Source: Bradyrhizobium sp. AUGA SZCCT0158
Lineage (GTDB): Bacteria > Pseudomonadota > Alphaproteobacteria > Rhizobiales > Xanthobacteraceae
Reading direction: 5' to 3'
DNA: 64,000 bases
Assembly (NCBI RefSeq): GCF_018130065.1
Contig: NZ_JAFCME010000023.1
Span: 1 to 64,000, forward strand
Shown: positions 8,258 to 16,773 of the stretch, piece after piece
Layout of the letters: the number at the start of each line of letters is the position of its first letter
How positions within the stretch are numbered: the stretch's first letter is position 1
The notes under the pieces: model-generated
Told to the model about the DNA's origin: nothing
What the model saw: only the letters and a program-made list of their open reading frames with translations
Database searches by the model: none
Program-made: the position numbers and the translations under genes

Positions 8258-8953
8258 TCAGGTCGTTTGCGCACGCTTGGCGTTCAGCCGCGCGAGCACG
8301 TCGTCAGCGGTCGACTTCAGTCGTGGTCCAAAGCCCTGTTCGGCGAGCTTCTCGGCGGTCGCCAAAGGTCCAGAGGCGGCGTCGAGTTCGATCAGGGCTT
8401 CGTCGGCGGCCTGGGCTTCCATCTGCCGTTCGCGCAGACGCTTCAGCGTCCGCTCGGCTTCCGGCAGTGTGGCCTCGTAGGGGCGCGTCGCTTCCACCCC
8501 GCCGCGGCGCATGGCGCGGACTGCTTCCGAAGCACGGGCGATGCGGCGGCCACGATCGAGCTCGGTGATCCGCGACTCCGCACCGGCGACCTGGCGCTTC
8601 ATCCGCGTGATTTCGGACGCGAACAGCGTGCGCGCGGTCATCGCGGCGTCGCGGTCGGCTTCGAGATTGGCGATGGCTTGCGCGGCCTCGCGGGCGAGAT
8701 CTTCCCGGCCGGCATCGAGCGCCGCGGTGGTGCGCACTTCGAGATCGGCGATCCGGGCGTTGGTGGCGTCGAGGCGGCGGCCCTCCTGCTGATCGCCGGC
8801 GATCGCCAGCGCCAGCGTGCGCTTGGACCGCTCGACCGCCGCGGCGGCGTCGCGCATCTGCTGGTCGAGGATCAGAAGCGCCGAGCGGTCCTCCAGTTCT
8901 TCTCCCGCCGCAGCCACGCTGCCCCGGAAAAGCGTCAAAACAGTTTTGAACAT
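8258..8953 (-). CDS. pspA: PspA/IM30 family phage-shock protein
   Basis: A 231-residue, almost wholly helical protein. The start MFKTVLTLFRGS forms an amphipathic membrane-binding helix, and the body is a long coiled coil rich in Ala, Glu, Arg and Leu, as in the PspA/IM30 (ESCRT-III-like) family, which stabilises stressed inner membranes. Length fits the family (~220-230). No PspF or PspBC gene is nearby; instead a TetR-type regulator is divergent, with palindromes in the shared 94-base region. The gene leads a five-gene leftward row of small membrane proteins. Identification is by architecture and the N-terminal helix. Confidence 0.85.
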   Translation of the reverse strand: MFKTVLTLFRGSVAAAGEELEDRSALLILDQQMRDAAAAVERSKRTLALAIAGDQQEGRRLDATNARIADLEVRTTAALDAGREDLAREAAQAIANLEADRDAAMTARTLFASEITRMKRQVAGAESRITELDRGRRIARASEAVRAMRRGGVEATRPYEATLPEAERTLKRLRERQMEAQAADEALIELDAASGPLATAEKLAEQGFGPRLKSTADDVLARLNAKRAQTT

Positions 8954-8970
8954 TTGCAGCTCCCTGTGTT

Positions 8971-9042
8971 ATGAGCGTTGCTCATGAACGTGTTGTAGCA
9001 CATCTTGAGCATTGCTCAAGAACTATTTTGAGCATTGCTCAA
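8971..9042. promoter_or_regulatory. Three palindromic operators between pspA and tetR
   Basis: The 15-base palindromes TTGAGCATTGCTCAA occur twice (9005-9019 and 9028-9042), centres 23 bases apart, and a variant ATGAGCGTTGCTCAT lies at 8971-8985. All share TGAGC-N5-GCTCA arms. They fill the space between the divergent pspA and tetR genes; the right pair directly abuts the tetR start and the left one the pspA start. They are the natural operators for the TetR regulator and would let it repress itself and the pspA row. Confidence 0.8.
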
Positions 9043-9047
9043 GAAAA

Positions 9048-9653
9048 ATGGAAGACATGTCTAAAGCACTGGAAAGACGAGCAAAATTACGCGAGGATTT
9101 GATCCTGGCGGCGGAACGGAGCATTTCCGCGGGCGGTTTGGGGGCCCTGAAGACGCGAGAACTGGCGCGGGAAATCGGCTGCGCCAATGGCGCGGTCTAT
9201 AATCTGGTCGACGATATGGACGAACTGGTCCTGCTGGTGGGATCGCGCACGCTGCGGCGGCTCGATGCTACGCTGAGCGAGGCCGAAAGCGCGGGTCCCC
9301 CCTCGCCGACCGAGACGCTGGTGCGCATTGCGGTCGCCTATTGCGATTTCGCCGCGGAAAATCTCGAACTCTGGCGCGCGCTGTTCGAACACCGCATGAC
9401 GCCGGGCAAACCGATACCGGAATGGGCGGTCAGCGAGCAGATGGAGCTGTTCCGTCACATCTTCCAGCCGCTCGCTTCGTTGCTGCCGTCACGATCTCCA
9501 GGCGAACTCGGCGTCACCGCGCGCAGCCTGTTCTCCGCGGTGCACGGCATGGTGCTGCTCGGCCTCGAACAGAAGCTGATCGCGGTGCCGGTCGAGGCGC
9601 TGCGCGCGGAGATCGCGGTTATCGTGCGGGCGATGGTGAAGGGGCTGACCTAG
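9048..9653 (+). CDS. TetR family regulator, divergent from pspA
   Basis: A 201-residue protein. I use ATG 9048; ATG 9057 is also possible, and a TTG at 9012 lies inside the operator and is unlikely. Residues ~10-60 are a TetR helix-turn-helix (GALKTRELAREIGCANGAVY, then NLVDDMDEL). The C-terminal part is helical with a WHG-like HGMVLLGLE segment, the ligand-binding and dimer region. Three palindromes sit immediately upstream. It most likely represses pspA and the following membrane genes and itself; the inducing ligand is unknown. Confidence 0.88.
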   Translation: MEDMSKALERRAKLREDLILAAERSISAGGLGALKTRELAREIGCANGAVYNLVDDMDELVLLVGSRTLRRLDATLSEAESAGPPSPTETLVRIAVAYCDFAAENLELWRALFEHRMTPGKPIPEWAVSEQMELFRHIFQPLASLLPSRSPGELGVTARSLFSAVHGMVLLGLEQKLIAVPVEALRAEIAVIVRAMVKGLT

Positions 9654-9714
9654 GCACGTTCATAAATCAGGGCGTTTGGATTATGTCCGCTTGTCCCCGG
9701 CGTTGTTTGGCGCC

Positions 9715-10911
9715 TTAAACGGCGCAATGGCGAATCAGCTGCCCTTCGTCGAACTGGCCTTTCGCGATGCGGTCGCGCGGGCACCAGATGGAGAGCCCGT
9801 ACTCGTGCTCCGATTTTGTCTCGAGCAGCTCATCGGCGAAGATGCTGATGACGCAATCCTGCCCGCGCAAATCTTCCCAATTGTTTGAAAACTCCGGCTC
9901 GATCCCGAACAGCCGGTGGCCGCGCCAGCCGGTCTCGCGCATGTCGACGAAGGGACGGTAACACGACGGGAGTTCGTCATAGCCTTCGCCATGGCGGAGG
10001 CGCGGATGCTGCCGCAGGATCGCGTCCCAGACCGCCACGGCCCTGCCCGCGAGCATGTGCTTCGACATGTGCGGCTGCATCTCGTCATGCAGCTCAAGGC
10101 GCAGGCGCATGATTGCGCCCAATGCGTCCCTGTCGATCGTCTCGTCCTGGGTCTTTGAGAGCGCAAGGTCGCGCCAGGATTCGAGGGCCGTGATCACGCT
10201 CGGCGCCTTGCGTTTGAGGACGCCGTAATGCGCAACCTTGTTGCGGATGACATCCTTGAGATCCTGTTCGCGGGCCTGATCCTGAGGCAAGCGTTCCCGC
10301 CAGGCGAAGAACTGCAAGCCGTCGTTCAGATCGAATGTGAGGCTGCGGATGACGCACTCAGCTTCGAGCGCGGCGATACCCCAATTGACGATCCAGTCGA
10401 GCGGCGACTTGAAGCGATCCGGGAATGACGCCGGGCGTTCGTCGCCGGTGTCGAGATACGCAGTCGGGGTGACGGGCCGGCGGAGAAACGTTCGACCTTC
10501 GCCGAAGAAGCCGTGCTTTCTGACCGGCGCGAGGTCGTCGGGCGGCGAGAGGATCTCCGCCTGAGCCACCTCGGCAGCGCTCAGGATCCGGCAAGCGAAG
10601 GATTTTCCGATGAAGACCAGCAGGGCACCTTCGGCCGGCAATCCCGGCGGCCGCGATCCGGTCTGCGGTTCAGCCTTCAGCGACGCGAGGTCAATCTGGG
10701 CAATGAAGTGGAGCGGCGTTCCGTCGCTGTCTTTCGGCCATTCGAAGTTGCGCGGCGCTTTGGGCGCGCCGCCGATCCACGACGTGGCGCCGTCGGAACG
10801 GTCGAACGACGAGTGGAACAGCAGGGCCCAGGCCGGCAGCTGTTTTGCGCGATCCGGGTCGCTTCCGCGCTCAAATAGTTCGGCTAGCCAACTATCGTCG
10901 TCATCATCCAT
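9715..10911 (-). CDS. YwqG-like DUF1963 protein
   Basis: A 398-residue soluble protein with an acidic start (MDDDDDSW). It shows the YwqG/DUF1963 pattern: an early WIGGAPKAPRNFEWPKDSDG segment, LHFIAQIDLASL, and a C-terminal HRLFGIEPEFSNNW region with paired short beta strands. Family function is not established. It lies convergent with tetR (61 bases) and 100 bases after the small membrane protein gene at 11012. No unusual codon use is visible. Confidence 0.8.
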   Translation of the reverse strand: MDDDDDSWLAELFERGSDPDRAKQLPAWALLFHSSFDRSDGATSWIGGAPKAPRNFEWPKDSDGTPLHFIAQIDLASLKAEPQTGSRPPGLPAEGALLVFIGKSFACRILSAAEVAQAEILSPPDDLAPVRKHGFFGEGRTFLRRPVTPTAYLDTGDERPASFPDRFKSPLDWIVNWGIAALEAECVIRSLTFDLNDGLQFFAWRERLPQDQAREQDLKDVIRNKVAHYGVLKRKAPSVITALESWRDLALSKTQDETIDRDALGAIMRLRLELHDEMQPHMSKHMLAGRAVAVWDAILRQHPRLRHGEGYDELPSCYRPFVDMRETGWRGHRLFGIEPEFSNNWEDLRGQDCVISIFADELLETKSEHEYGLSIWCPRDRIAKGQFDEGQLIRHCAV

Positions 10912-11011
10912 TGGCTTGAGACCTCGATTGAATGCGAAATAGTTTGGAAGCGGCGGCTGTCGTTCAGTTTGCGGCGATCCGTCCAGGGCTGCGCGTTAAT
11001 GAGTCCATGTC

Positions 11012-11341
11012 CTAGTTGTGCAACGATGCCGGCCGCTCCAGCTGCGGCGCCCACGTCCGGCCGAGCGAAGCCAGCGCATGGAGCAATCCGCACACAAACC
11101 AGCCAAACGTCAGGACCAGGAAAGACAGCGGCCTGAACATCGCGAGGATGTCGGCCAGCGACAAATAATGTCCCGCGATCGCGCTGTTGTAGATCTGCGC
11201 TGAAACCGCCAGCAGAAGCGCGCCGATCAGGACAAAGAATGCGGCGCGTTGCGATCTGGTGAGCCACCGCATCACGAGGAAATACAGCGGCGACACGAAC
11301 GCCCCCGCCATCAAGCCGCCCACGATCCAGAAATCCGTCAT
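11012..11341 (-). CDS. Small four-helix membrane protein
   Basis: A 109-residue protein. ATG 11341 follows CAGGGGGCTGAG. Four hydrophobic segments are visible: IVGGLMAGAFVSPLYFLVM, AFFVLIGALLLAVSAQIY, LADILAMFRPLSFLVLTF and a last Trp/Cys-containing helix. Short loops hold Arg and Lys. No known family recognised. It lies after a palindromic repeat and before the DUF1963 gene on the same strand. Confidence 0.65.
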   Translation of the reverse strand: MTDFWIVGGLMAGAFVSPLYFLVMRWLTRSQRAAFFVLIGALLLAVSAQIYNSAIAGHYLSLADILAMFRPLSFLVLTFGWFVCGLLHALASLGRTWAPQLERPASLHN

Positions 11342-11458
11342 CTCAGCCCCCTGAGTTCTCGCAACCAGAAATACACAGGAGGCGTTGAAGGGCGGTGCGG
11401 AGCTGGAGTCGGATTTTAGTAAAGTTTTACGTGGTCGGTCAGACCAACGAGGAACGCC

Positions 11459-11523
11459 GTCATGCCCGGGCTTGACCCGGGCATCCACGACTTACTTTTG
11501 TATACCGGCAAAGTCGTGGATGG
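11459..11523. repeat. Palindromic repeat, two nested hairpins
   Basis: CATGCCCGGGCTTGACCCGGGCATC contains inverted ATGCCCGGG/CCCGGGCAT arms (11462-11483). CATCCACGACTT (11482-11493) is repeated in inverse at 11511-11522. This composition is a typical rhizobial intergenic repeat. It separates the small membrane protein gene from qor and may terminate both transcripts. Confidence 0.75.
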
Positions 11524-11557
11524 TGGTCAAGTCCGCCCAAGACGAAAAGCGGCAGCC

Positions 11558-12532
11558 TCACACCGTCAGAACCGTCGACCCGGTGGTCTTGCGCGCGGCG
11601 AGATCGGCATGGGCCTTGGCCGCGTCTTTCAGCGGATAAGTCTGGCGCACCTCGATCTTGACCGCGCCCGATTTCACCACCTCGAACAGTTCGTTCGCCA
11701 TGGCGACGAGATTCTCGCGCTTGGCGGCGTAGGTGAACAGCGTCGGGCGGGTGACGTAGAGCGACCCCTTTGCAGCCAGCAGGCCGAGGTTGAGCGGTTC
11801 GACCGGGCCGGAGGCCGCACCGAACAGCGCGGCGACGCCAAGCGGTGCGAGGCAATCGAGCGATTTCAGGAACGTGTCCTTGCCGACGGAATCATAGACC
11901 ACGGGCACCTTGGCGCCGCCGGTGATTTCGTCGACGCGTTTCACGAAATCCTCCTTGGTGTAGATGATCGTGTGGGCGCAGCCATGGGCCTGCGCGAGCT
12001 TCGCCTTCTCCTCGCTGCCGACGGTGCCGATCACGGTGGCGCCGAGATGCTTGGCCCACTGGCCGAGGATCAGGCCGACGCCGCCGGCGGCGGCATGCAG
12101 CAGGATGGTATCGCCGGATTTGACGCGATAGGTCTGGCGGATCAGGTACTGCGTCGTCAGGCCCTTCAGCATCATCGCGGCCGCGGTCTTGTCATCGATC
12201 CCATCGGGCAGTTTCAGCAGCCGATCGGCCGGAATCAGCCGCGCCTCGGAATAGGCGCCGAGCGGCGAGGCGCCATAGGCGACGCGATCGCCGGGCTTCA
12301 GATCGGTGACGCCGCTGCCGACTTCCTCGACTACGCCGGCGCCCTCGCTGCCGAGCCCGCTCGGCAGTTGCTGGGGATAGACCCCCGAACGGTTGTAGAT
12401 GTCGACGAAGTTCAAACCGACCGCGGTGTGGCGGATGCGTGCCTCGCCCGGACCGGGCTTGCCAACCTGGACTTCCTCCCAGGTCAAAACTTCAGGACCG
12501 CCGGTCTTGTGAAAACGGACGGCGTGCGTCAT
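11558..12532 (-). CDS. qor: Zinc-independent quinone oxidoreductase (MDR family)
   Basis: A 324-residue enzyme of the medium-chain dehydrogenase/reductase family, quinone oxidoreductase branch. It has the N-terminal GroES-like part (FHKTGGPEVLTWEEVQVGKP), the family segment VGLNFVDIYNRSGVYP, and the nucleotide-binding AAAGGVGLILGQWAKHLGA motif around residues 150-170, typical of NADPH binding. Zinc-ligand cysteines of alcohol dehydrogenases are missing, which fits Qor. It reduces quinones with NADPH. It is the last gene of a leftward row: amidohydrolase, amidohydrolase, Rieske, qor, gaps 22, 15 and 51 bases. Confidence 0.9.
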   Translation of the reverse strand: MTHAVRFHKTGGPEVLTWEEVQVGKPGPGEARIRHTAVGLNFVDIYNRSGVYPQQLPSGLGSEGAGVVEEVGSGVTDLKPGDRVAYGASPLGAYSEARLIPADRLLKLPDGIDDKTAAAMMLKGLTTQYLIRQTYRVKSGDTILLHAAAGGVGLILGQWAKHLGATVIGTVGSEEKAKLAQAHGCAHTIIYTKEDFVKRVDEITGGAKVPVVYDSVGKDTFLKSLDCLAPLGVAALFGAASGPVEPLNLGLLAAKGSLYVTRPTLFTYAAKRENLVAMANELFEVVKSGAVKIEVRQTYPLKDAAKAHADLAARKTTGSTVLTV

Positions 12533-12583
12533 GGGATGCTTTTTCCTTCGGTGGGATGAAAAAGAGAAAGATGTTGCGGCGGT

Positions 12584-13030
12584 TCAGGTCTCGATGATGA
12601 CGTAGCTGTCCTCGACATGGACAGCGAACGTCTCGGCCACGTAAGGGCCCTTCTCGAGGTCTTCAAGACCTTTGGCAAGTTCTTGCGTAAGCTCTTCGCC
12701 GCGTTCGATCGCGACCGGATAGGAGCGGATCTTGACGCGCTTCGGATCGAAATAGGATTGGCCGTTGCGCATGTCGAATTCCCAGCCGTGCCAGGCGCAG
12801 CGGAGTAGTTCGCCGACCCGCGAGCGCTGATAGACGCCGGGCTCCGGCGAGGTCAGCCGTGCCACGCACGCCGCTTTTTCCAGCGGCGCACCGGCATGCG
12901 GACAGCGATTGAGCAGCGCAAAGAACTCGCCATTGACGTGGAACACGACGATGTCGCGGCCCTCGACACTGAAAACCTTGTTGCCGCCGGGCGGGATGTC
13001 TGACGTGCGGGCGACGATGTGCCGGGTCAT
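12584..13030 (-). CDS. Rieske [2Fe-2S] ferredoxin-like protein
   Basis: A 148-residue protein. The Rieske cluster ligands are visible as CPHAG (Cys43 and His45) and CAWHGWEF (Cys-x2-His at about 78-81), 32 residues apart, a rather long linker compared with the usual ~17. The extra insertion (VARLTSPEPGVYQRSRVGEL) between the ligand pairs is notable. It could pass electrons to an oxygenase or work alone. No oxygenase alpha subunit is encoded nearby, but the two amidohydrolases upstream and qor downstream suggest an aromatic or heterocyclic breakdown path. Confidence 0.88.
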   Translation of the reverse strand: MTRHIVARTSDIPPGGNKVFSVEGRDIVVFHVNGEFFALLNRCPHAGAPLEKAACVARLTSPEPGVYQRSRVGELLRCAWHGWEFDMRNGQSYFDPKRVKIRSYPVAIERGEELTQELAKGLEDLEKGPYVAETFAVHVEDSYVIIET

Positions 13031-13045
13031 GTCTCGCTTAAACCA

Positions 13046-14158
13046 TCATAACTTATAGACCGCGCGGGCATTGCTGCTGAAGATTTTCTGCCGCTCGATC
13101 TCCGACAGCGGTGTCCTGAACGCGAAGCGCGGATCGTCAAAATCCCAGTGCGGATAATCCGACGAGAACAGCAGGCGATCGACACCGACCCATTCGATCA
13201 GTGAGCGCAGATGTTTTGCTTCGTCCGGCTCGTCGATCGGCTGCGTCGTGAACCAGAAATGCTCCTTCACATATTCCGACGGCTTGCGCTTCAGATGCGG
13301 CACCTCGCTGCGGAAGGCCTCAAAGTGCCGGTCCATCCGCCACATGGCAGGCGGGATCCAGCCGAAGCCGCCCTCGATGAACACGATCTTCAGTTTGGGG
13401 AAACGTTCGGGAATGCCTTCGAGCACGAGGCTGCAGAGCATCGACGCCATGGTATGCGCGTTGCTCTGGTGCTCCTCGGCATAATAAGACGGCCAGCCGC
13501 CGCCGGTCGGCGCGTGCCCGCCATAGCCGCCGACGTGAATGCCGAGCGGCAGGCCGAGCTCCTGGGCGCGCTCATAGATCGGCCAGTAGCGGCGCCGTCC
13601 GAGCGGCTCGTTGGCGCGCGGGCAGACGTTGATCTGCACATAGCGGCCGATCTTGGCGCAACGCTCGATCTCGGCAATCGCGAGCGCCGTATCGTCCTGG
13701 CCGGCGAGGATCGAGGCCTTCAGGCGCGGATCGCGATCCGACCAGAAGGCAAGCTGCCAGTCGTTGATGGCGCGCTGGATCGCGGCACCGAATTCCAGAT
13801 TCTGCTGCGAGAAGATGAAGAGGTCGAGCACCTGCAAAATGCCGTACTCGACATCGAGGGGATCGAGGTGCTGCTTCTGCATGAAGGCGAGATCGGATCC
13901 CGGAGGTCCGCCGGTCGGCGGCCACGCGTCACGCCGCGCGATCAAGGGCGAGGAGCGCGGATAGGGCGTGGTGCCGATATAGGGCGTACGCAGATGGCTG
14001 CCATATTCCCTGAAGTGCTGTTGCCAGCGCTTCGTCATGAACTGGTCGAGGTCGGTATGCGCATGGATGCTGGGATGCACGTCGCAATCGATGATGCGCA
14101 GCCGGCTCTTGGCGGCGACTTCCTGTTCCAGAATCGGGCGGTCGATGACGTCGCTCAT
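13046..14158 (-). CDS. Amidohydrolase 2 (ACMSD-like) family protein, copy 1
   Basis: A 370-residue protein. ATG 14158 follows a perfect AAGGAGG. The N-terminus has the metal-binding IIDCDVHPSI (Asp-x-His), the middle GIHVGGYGG (His), and the end LLFSSDYPHWDFDDP (Asp), as in the ACMSD/amidohydrolase-2 TIM-barrel family with a zinc centre. These enzymes decarboxylate or hydrolyse aromatic ring-cleavage or heterocyclic acids. It is 22 bases after a related gene (14181-15242), so the two may form a hetero-complex or act in one pathway. The substrate is not known. Confidence 0.88.
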   Translation of the reverse strand: MSDVIDRPILEQEVAAKSRLRIIDCDVHPSIHAHTDLDQFMTKRWQQHFREYGSHLRTPYIGTTPYPRSSPLIARRDAWPPTGGPPGSDLAFMQKQHLDPLDVEYGILQVLDLFIFSQQNLEFGAAIQRAINDWQLAFWSDRDPRLKASILAGQDDTALAIAEIERCAKIGRYVQINVCPRANEPLGRRRYWPIYERAQELGLPLGIHVGGYGGHAPTGGGWPSYYAEEHQSNAHTMASMLCSLVLEGIPERFPKLKIVFIEGGFGWIPPAMWRMDRHFEAFRSEVPHLKRKPSEYVKEHFWFTTQPIDEPDEAKHLRSLIEWVGVDRLLFSSDYPHWDFDDPRFAFRTPLSEIERQKIFSSNARAVYKL

Positions 14159-14180
14159 GCGATCCTCCTTATGAGGTAGT

Positions 14181-15242
14181 TCAAGCCGCAAGCTTCAGCC
14201 GCGGAAACGTCTCAAGTGGATTGTCGACGCACATACGCGAAACGATACTGGCCGGCAGATGCGGCGGCATGGCGTCATCGCCGTCGAACTGCCAGTGCGG
14301 ATAATCGGACGCAAACAGGAACATCTTGTCGGAACCGATCTGCTCGATGATATCGGCGACACCAGCCGCATCCGGCGGGCCATCGAACGGCTGCATCGTC
14401 ACGCGAAAATGGTCGCGGATGATCGAGGCCGGCTCGCGCTCGACCCAGGGCACCTCGACGCGCACGCCGCGCCAGGTCTTGTTGGCGCGCCACATGAAGG
14501 CGGGCAGCCAGCTGACGCCTGATTCCATCAGCACCACTTTGAGGCCGGGGAATTTGCCGAACACGCCTTCATAGACCAGACTCAGTATCTGGGCCTGAAA
14601 CGCCTGCGCCTCCATCAAATAAAATTCGTAGCGGTAGGACGGCCAGCCGATCGAACTCGGCGCGCCGCGATACTGGCTGCCGGCATGGATGGCGATGGGG
14701 AGTTTGTGTTTCTCGGCCGCCTGGTACACCGGCCAGAAGTGCCGCTTGCCGAGCAGCTGATCGCCCTGCGCCAGCACCAGCACGGAGACAAACCGCTGAT
14801 CGCCGGCAAGCCGCTCGATTTCCTCGACCGCGAGATCCGGCGCCTGCATCGGCACGACGATCGAGGCGCGCAGCCGCTTGTCCTTCGACAGCCACTCGGC
14901 CGCGATCCAGTCGTTGATCGCCTTGCAGAAGGCGGCGGCCATATAGGGATCGAACACCGCCTGCGCGCCGTAGAGCACGTTGCAGATGGCGTGGCTGGCG
15001 CCGAGCTGGTCGAATGCACCGCGCTGCACCATCGCCAAATCACTGCCCGGTTTGCCCGTGGCGGGGCGCCAGTCGGCGCGGCCGGACAGCGGCATGCTCG
15101 GCGGATAGGAATTGAGATCGAGGCCGTCGATGGCGCGGCTGACGACCTGCTCTTTCCAGTGATCATCGAGATAGGGCAGCAGCGTGGTGCGGGTTCCGCC
15201 CACCGCGGGATGGATGTCGCAGTCGATCCGCGTGGCCGCCAT
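14181..15242 (-). CDS. Amidohydrolase 2 (ACMSD-like) family protein, copy 2
   Basis: A 353-residue protein from ATG 15242 with AGGGAAA upstream. It aligns with copy 1 along its length (RIDCDIHPAVGG at the start, PIAIHAGSQYRGAP in the middle, MFLFASDYPHWQFDGDD near the end) but with many differences, so the duplication is old. The zinc-ligand pattern Asp-x-His, His and Asp is kept. It is the first gene of the leftward four-gene row. The 244 bases to the divergent sorA hold promoters for both sides; no operator is obvious to me. Confidence 0.88.
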   Translation of the reverse strand: MAATRIDCDIHPAVGGTRTTLLPYLDDHWKEQVVSRAIDGLDLNSYPPSMPLSGRADWRPATGKPGSDLAMVQRGAFDQLGASHAICNVLYGAQAVFDPYMAAAFCKAINDWIAAEWLSKDKRLRASIVVPMQAPDLAVEEIERLAGDQRFVSVLVLAQGDQLLGKRHFWPVYQAAEKHKLPIAIHAGSQYRGAPSSIGWPSYRYEFYLMEAQAFQAQILSLVYEGVFGKFPGLKVVLMESGVSWLPAFMWRANKTWRGVRVEVPWVEREPASIIRDHFRVTMQPFDGPPDAAGVADIIEQIGSDKMFLFASDYPHWQFDGDDAMPPHLPASIVSRMCVDNPLETFPRLKLAA

Positions 15243-15486
15243 GGCGTTTCCCTGGGATATCTCGTTATTGGCGACCGTTCCGCCGCGCCGCAAATGTGCC
15301 GCCGATGCCCCGGCAGCGCAAGGGTCGAGCGTGGAAACCGACCGGGTGGCAGACATTGGGTGGACGCATAGCGAGCGATATGCGCAGCCTTGCGGCACGG
15401 CGGCAAAGCGCAAATACTCGCGTCAAGCGGGGCCGGGAAAGATTCCGGCTGAACCCGCAAGAAACAAGGACCGGGGGAGAAACGTT

Positions 15487-16773
15487 ATGACGCATACGGA
15501 GCGAAAGGCCGCCCGCAGCGAGAACAGCATGCAGATCGACCGGCGCAGATTCCTGGGGACGACGGGTCTTGCTGCCTTCGGCGTCACCCTCGGCATTTCC
15601 GGCGGCGGCGCCGACATTTCCGCCGCCTATGCACAAGGCACGGCGCCCGCGGCCGCCGCGCCGAAGGGGCCGCAATATCTGAAATTCCCCGGCAAGAATG
15701 AAAAGCTCATCCTGCTCGGCGACAAGCCGCTGGTGGCGGAGACGCCGGAGAGCCTGCTCGACGACGACACCACGCCGATCGAGAAATTCTTCATCCGCAA
15801 CAACGGGCAGCTGCCGGAAGAGACGAAGAATCCCGATGCCTGGAAAATTACCATCGACGGCGAGGTCAACAACAAGATCGAGATCACGCTCGGCGAGTTG
15901 AAATCGAAATACAAGGCGGTGACGCGGCGCATCGTGCTGGAGTGCGGCGGCAACGGTCGCGGGGCATTCTCGCCGCCGGCGCGCGGCAACCAGTGGAGCA
16001 ATGGCGGGGTCGGCTGTGCCGAATGGACCGGCGTGCCGCTTGCCGATGTGCTCAAGAGCGCGGGGCTGAAGCCAAGCGCAAAATACACCGCGCATTATGC
16101 GGCCGACCTGCATCTGTCGGGCGACGCCAGCAAACCGAGCATCTCGCGCGGCGTGCGGATCGAGAAGGCGATGGATCCGAACACGCTGATCGTGTGGGCC
16201 ATGAACGGCCAGCCGCTGCCGAACATTCATGGCGGGCCGGTGCGCCTGATCGTGCCGGGATGGCCGGGCTCGGCGTCGCAGAAATGGCTGACCAAGATCA
16301 CTATCCGCGACAAGGAGCATGACGGCCCGGGCATGACGGAATTTTCTTATCGCGTTCCGATCAAGCCGATGATCCCCGGCGACAAGGGCGATCCGGCGAA
16401 TTTCCGGATCCTGGAATCGATGCCAGCTCGCTCTGTCATCACCAGCCCGGCGAACGGCGCCAAGTTCGCGGCCGGGACGAAGGAGCTGAAACTGCGCGGC
16501 GCGTCATGGGCCGGTGATCTCACGGTGAAGCAGATCGACGTCTCGATCGACTTCGGGGCGAGCTGGCAGCGGGCCAAGCTGGAAAAGCCGAAAAACAAGT
16601 ATGACTGGCAGCGCTGGACCGCGAGCGTGAAGCTGGCTTCCGACGGCTATTTTGAAATCTGGACGCGCGCGACCGATTCAAAGGGAACGATGCAGCCGCA
16701 CCAGGCCGGTTTCTGGAATCCGCAGGGCTATGGCGGCAACGCCATGCACCGGATCGCGGTGCTGGTGGGCTGA
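15487..16773 (+). CDS. sorA: Sulfite dehydrogenase molybdopterin subunit (SorA-like)
   Basis: A 428-residue protein; ATG 15487 follows GGGGGAGAAACGTT. A Tat signal (DRRRFLGTTG near residues 18-27) precedes the mature part, so it is exported folded. The molybdenum-liganding Cys is in RIVLECGGNGRGAF (Cys153). The C-terminal part carries the Mo-co dimerisation domain. It fits periplasmic SorA, which oxidises sulfite to sulfate. The next gene, overlapping by one base, is a cytochrome c, the usual partner SorB. Confidence 0.9.
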   Translation: MTHTERKAARSENSMQIDRRRFLGTTGLAAFGVTLGISGGGADISAAYAQGTAPAAAAPKGPQYLKFPGKNEKLILLGDKPLVAETPESLLDDDTTPIEKFFIRNNGQLPEETKNPDAWKITIDGEVNNKIEITLGELKSKYKAVTRRIVLECGGNGRGAFSPPARGNQWSNGGVGCAEWTGVPLADVLKSAGLKPSAKYTAHYAADLHLSGDASKPSISRGVRIEKAMDPNTLIVWAMNGQPLPNIHGGPVRLIVPGWPGSASQKWLTKITIRDKEHDGPGMTEFSYRVPIKPMIPGDKGDPANFRILESMPARSVITSPANGAKFAAGTKELKLRGASWAGDLTVKQIDVSIDFGASWQRAKLEKPKNKYDWQRWTASVKLASDGYFEIWTRATDSKGTMQPHQAGFWNPQGYGGNAMHRIAVLVG

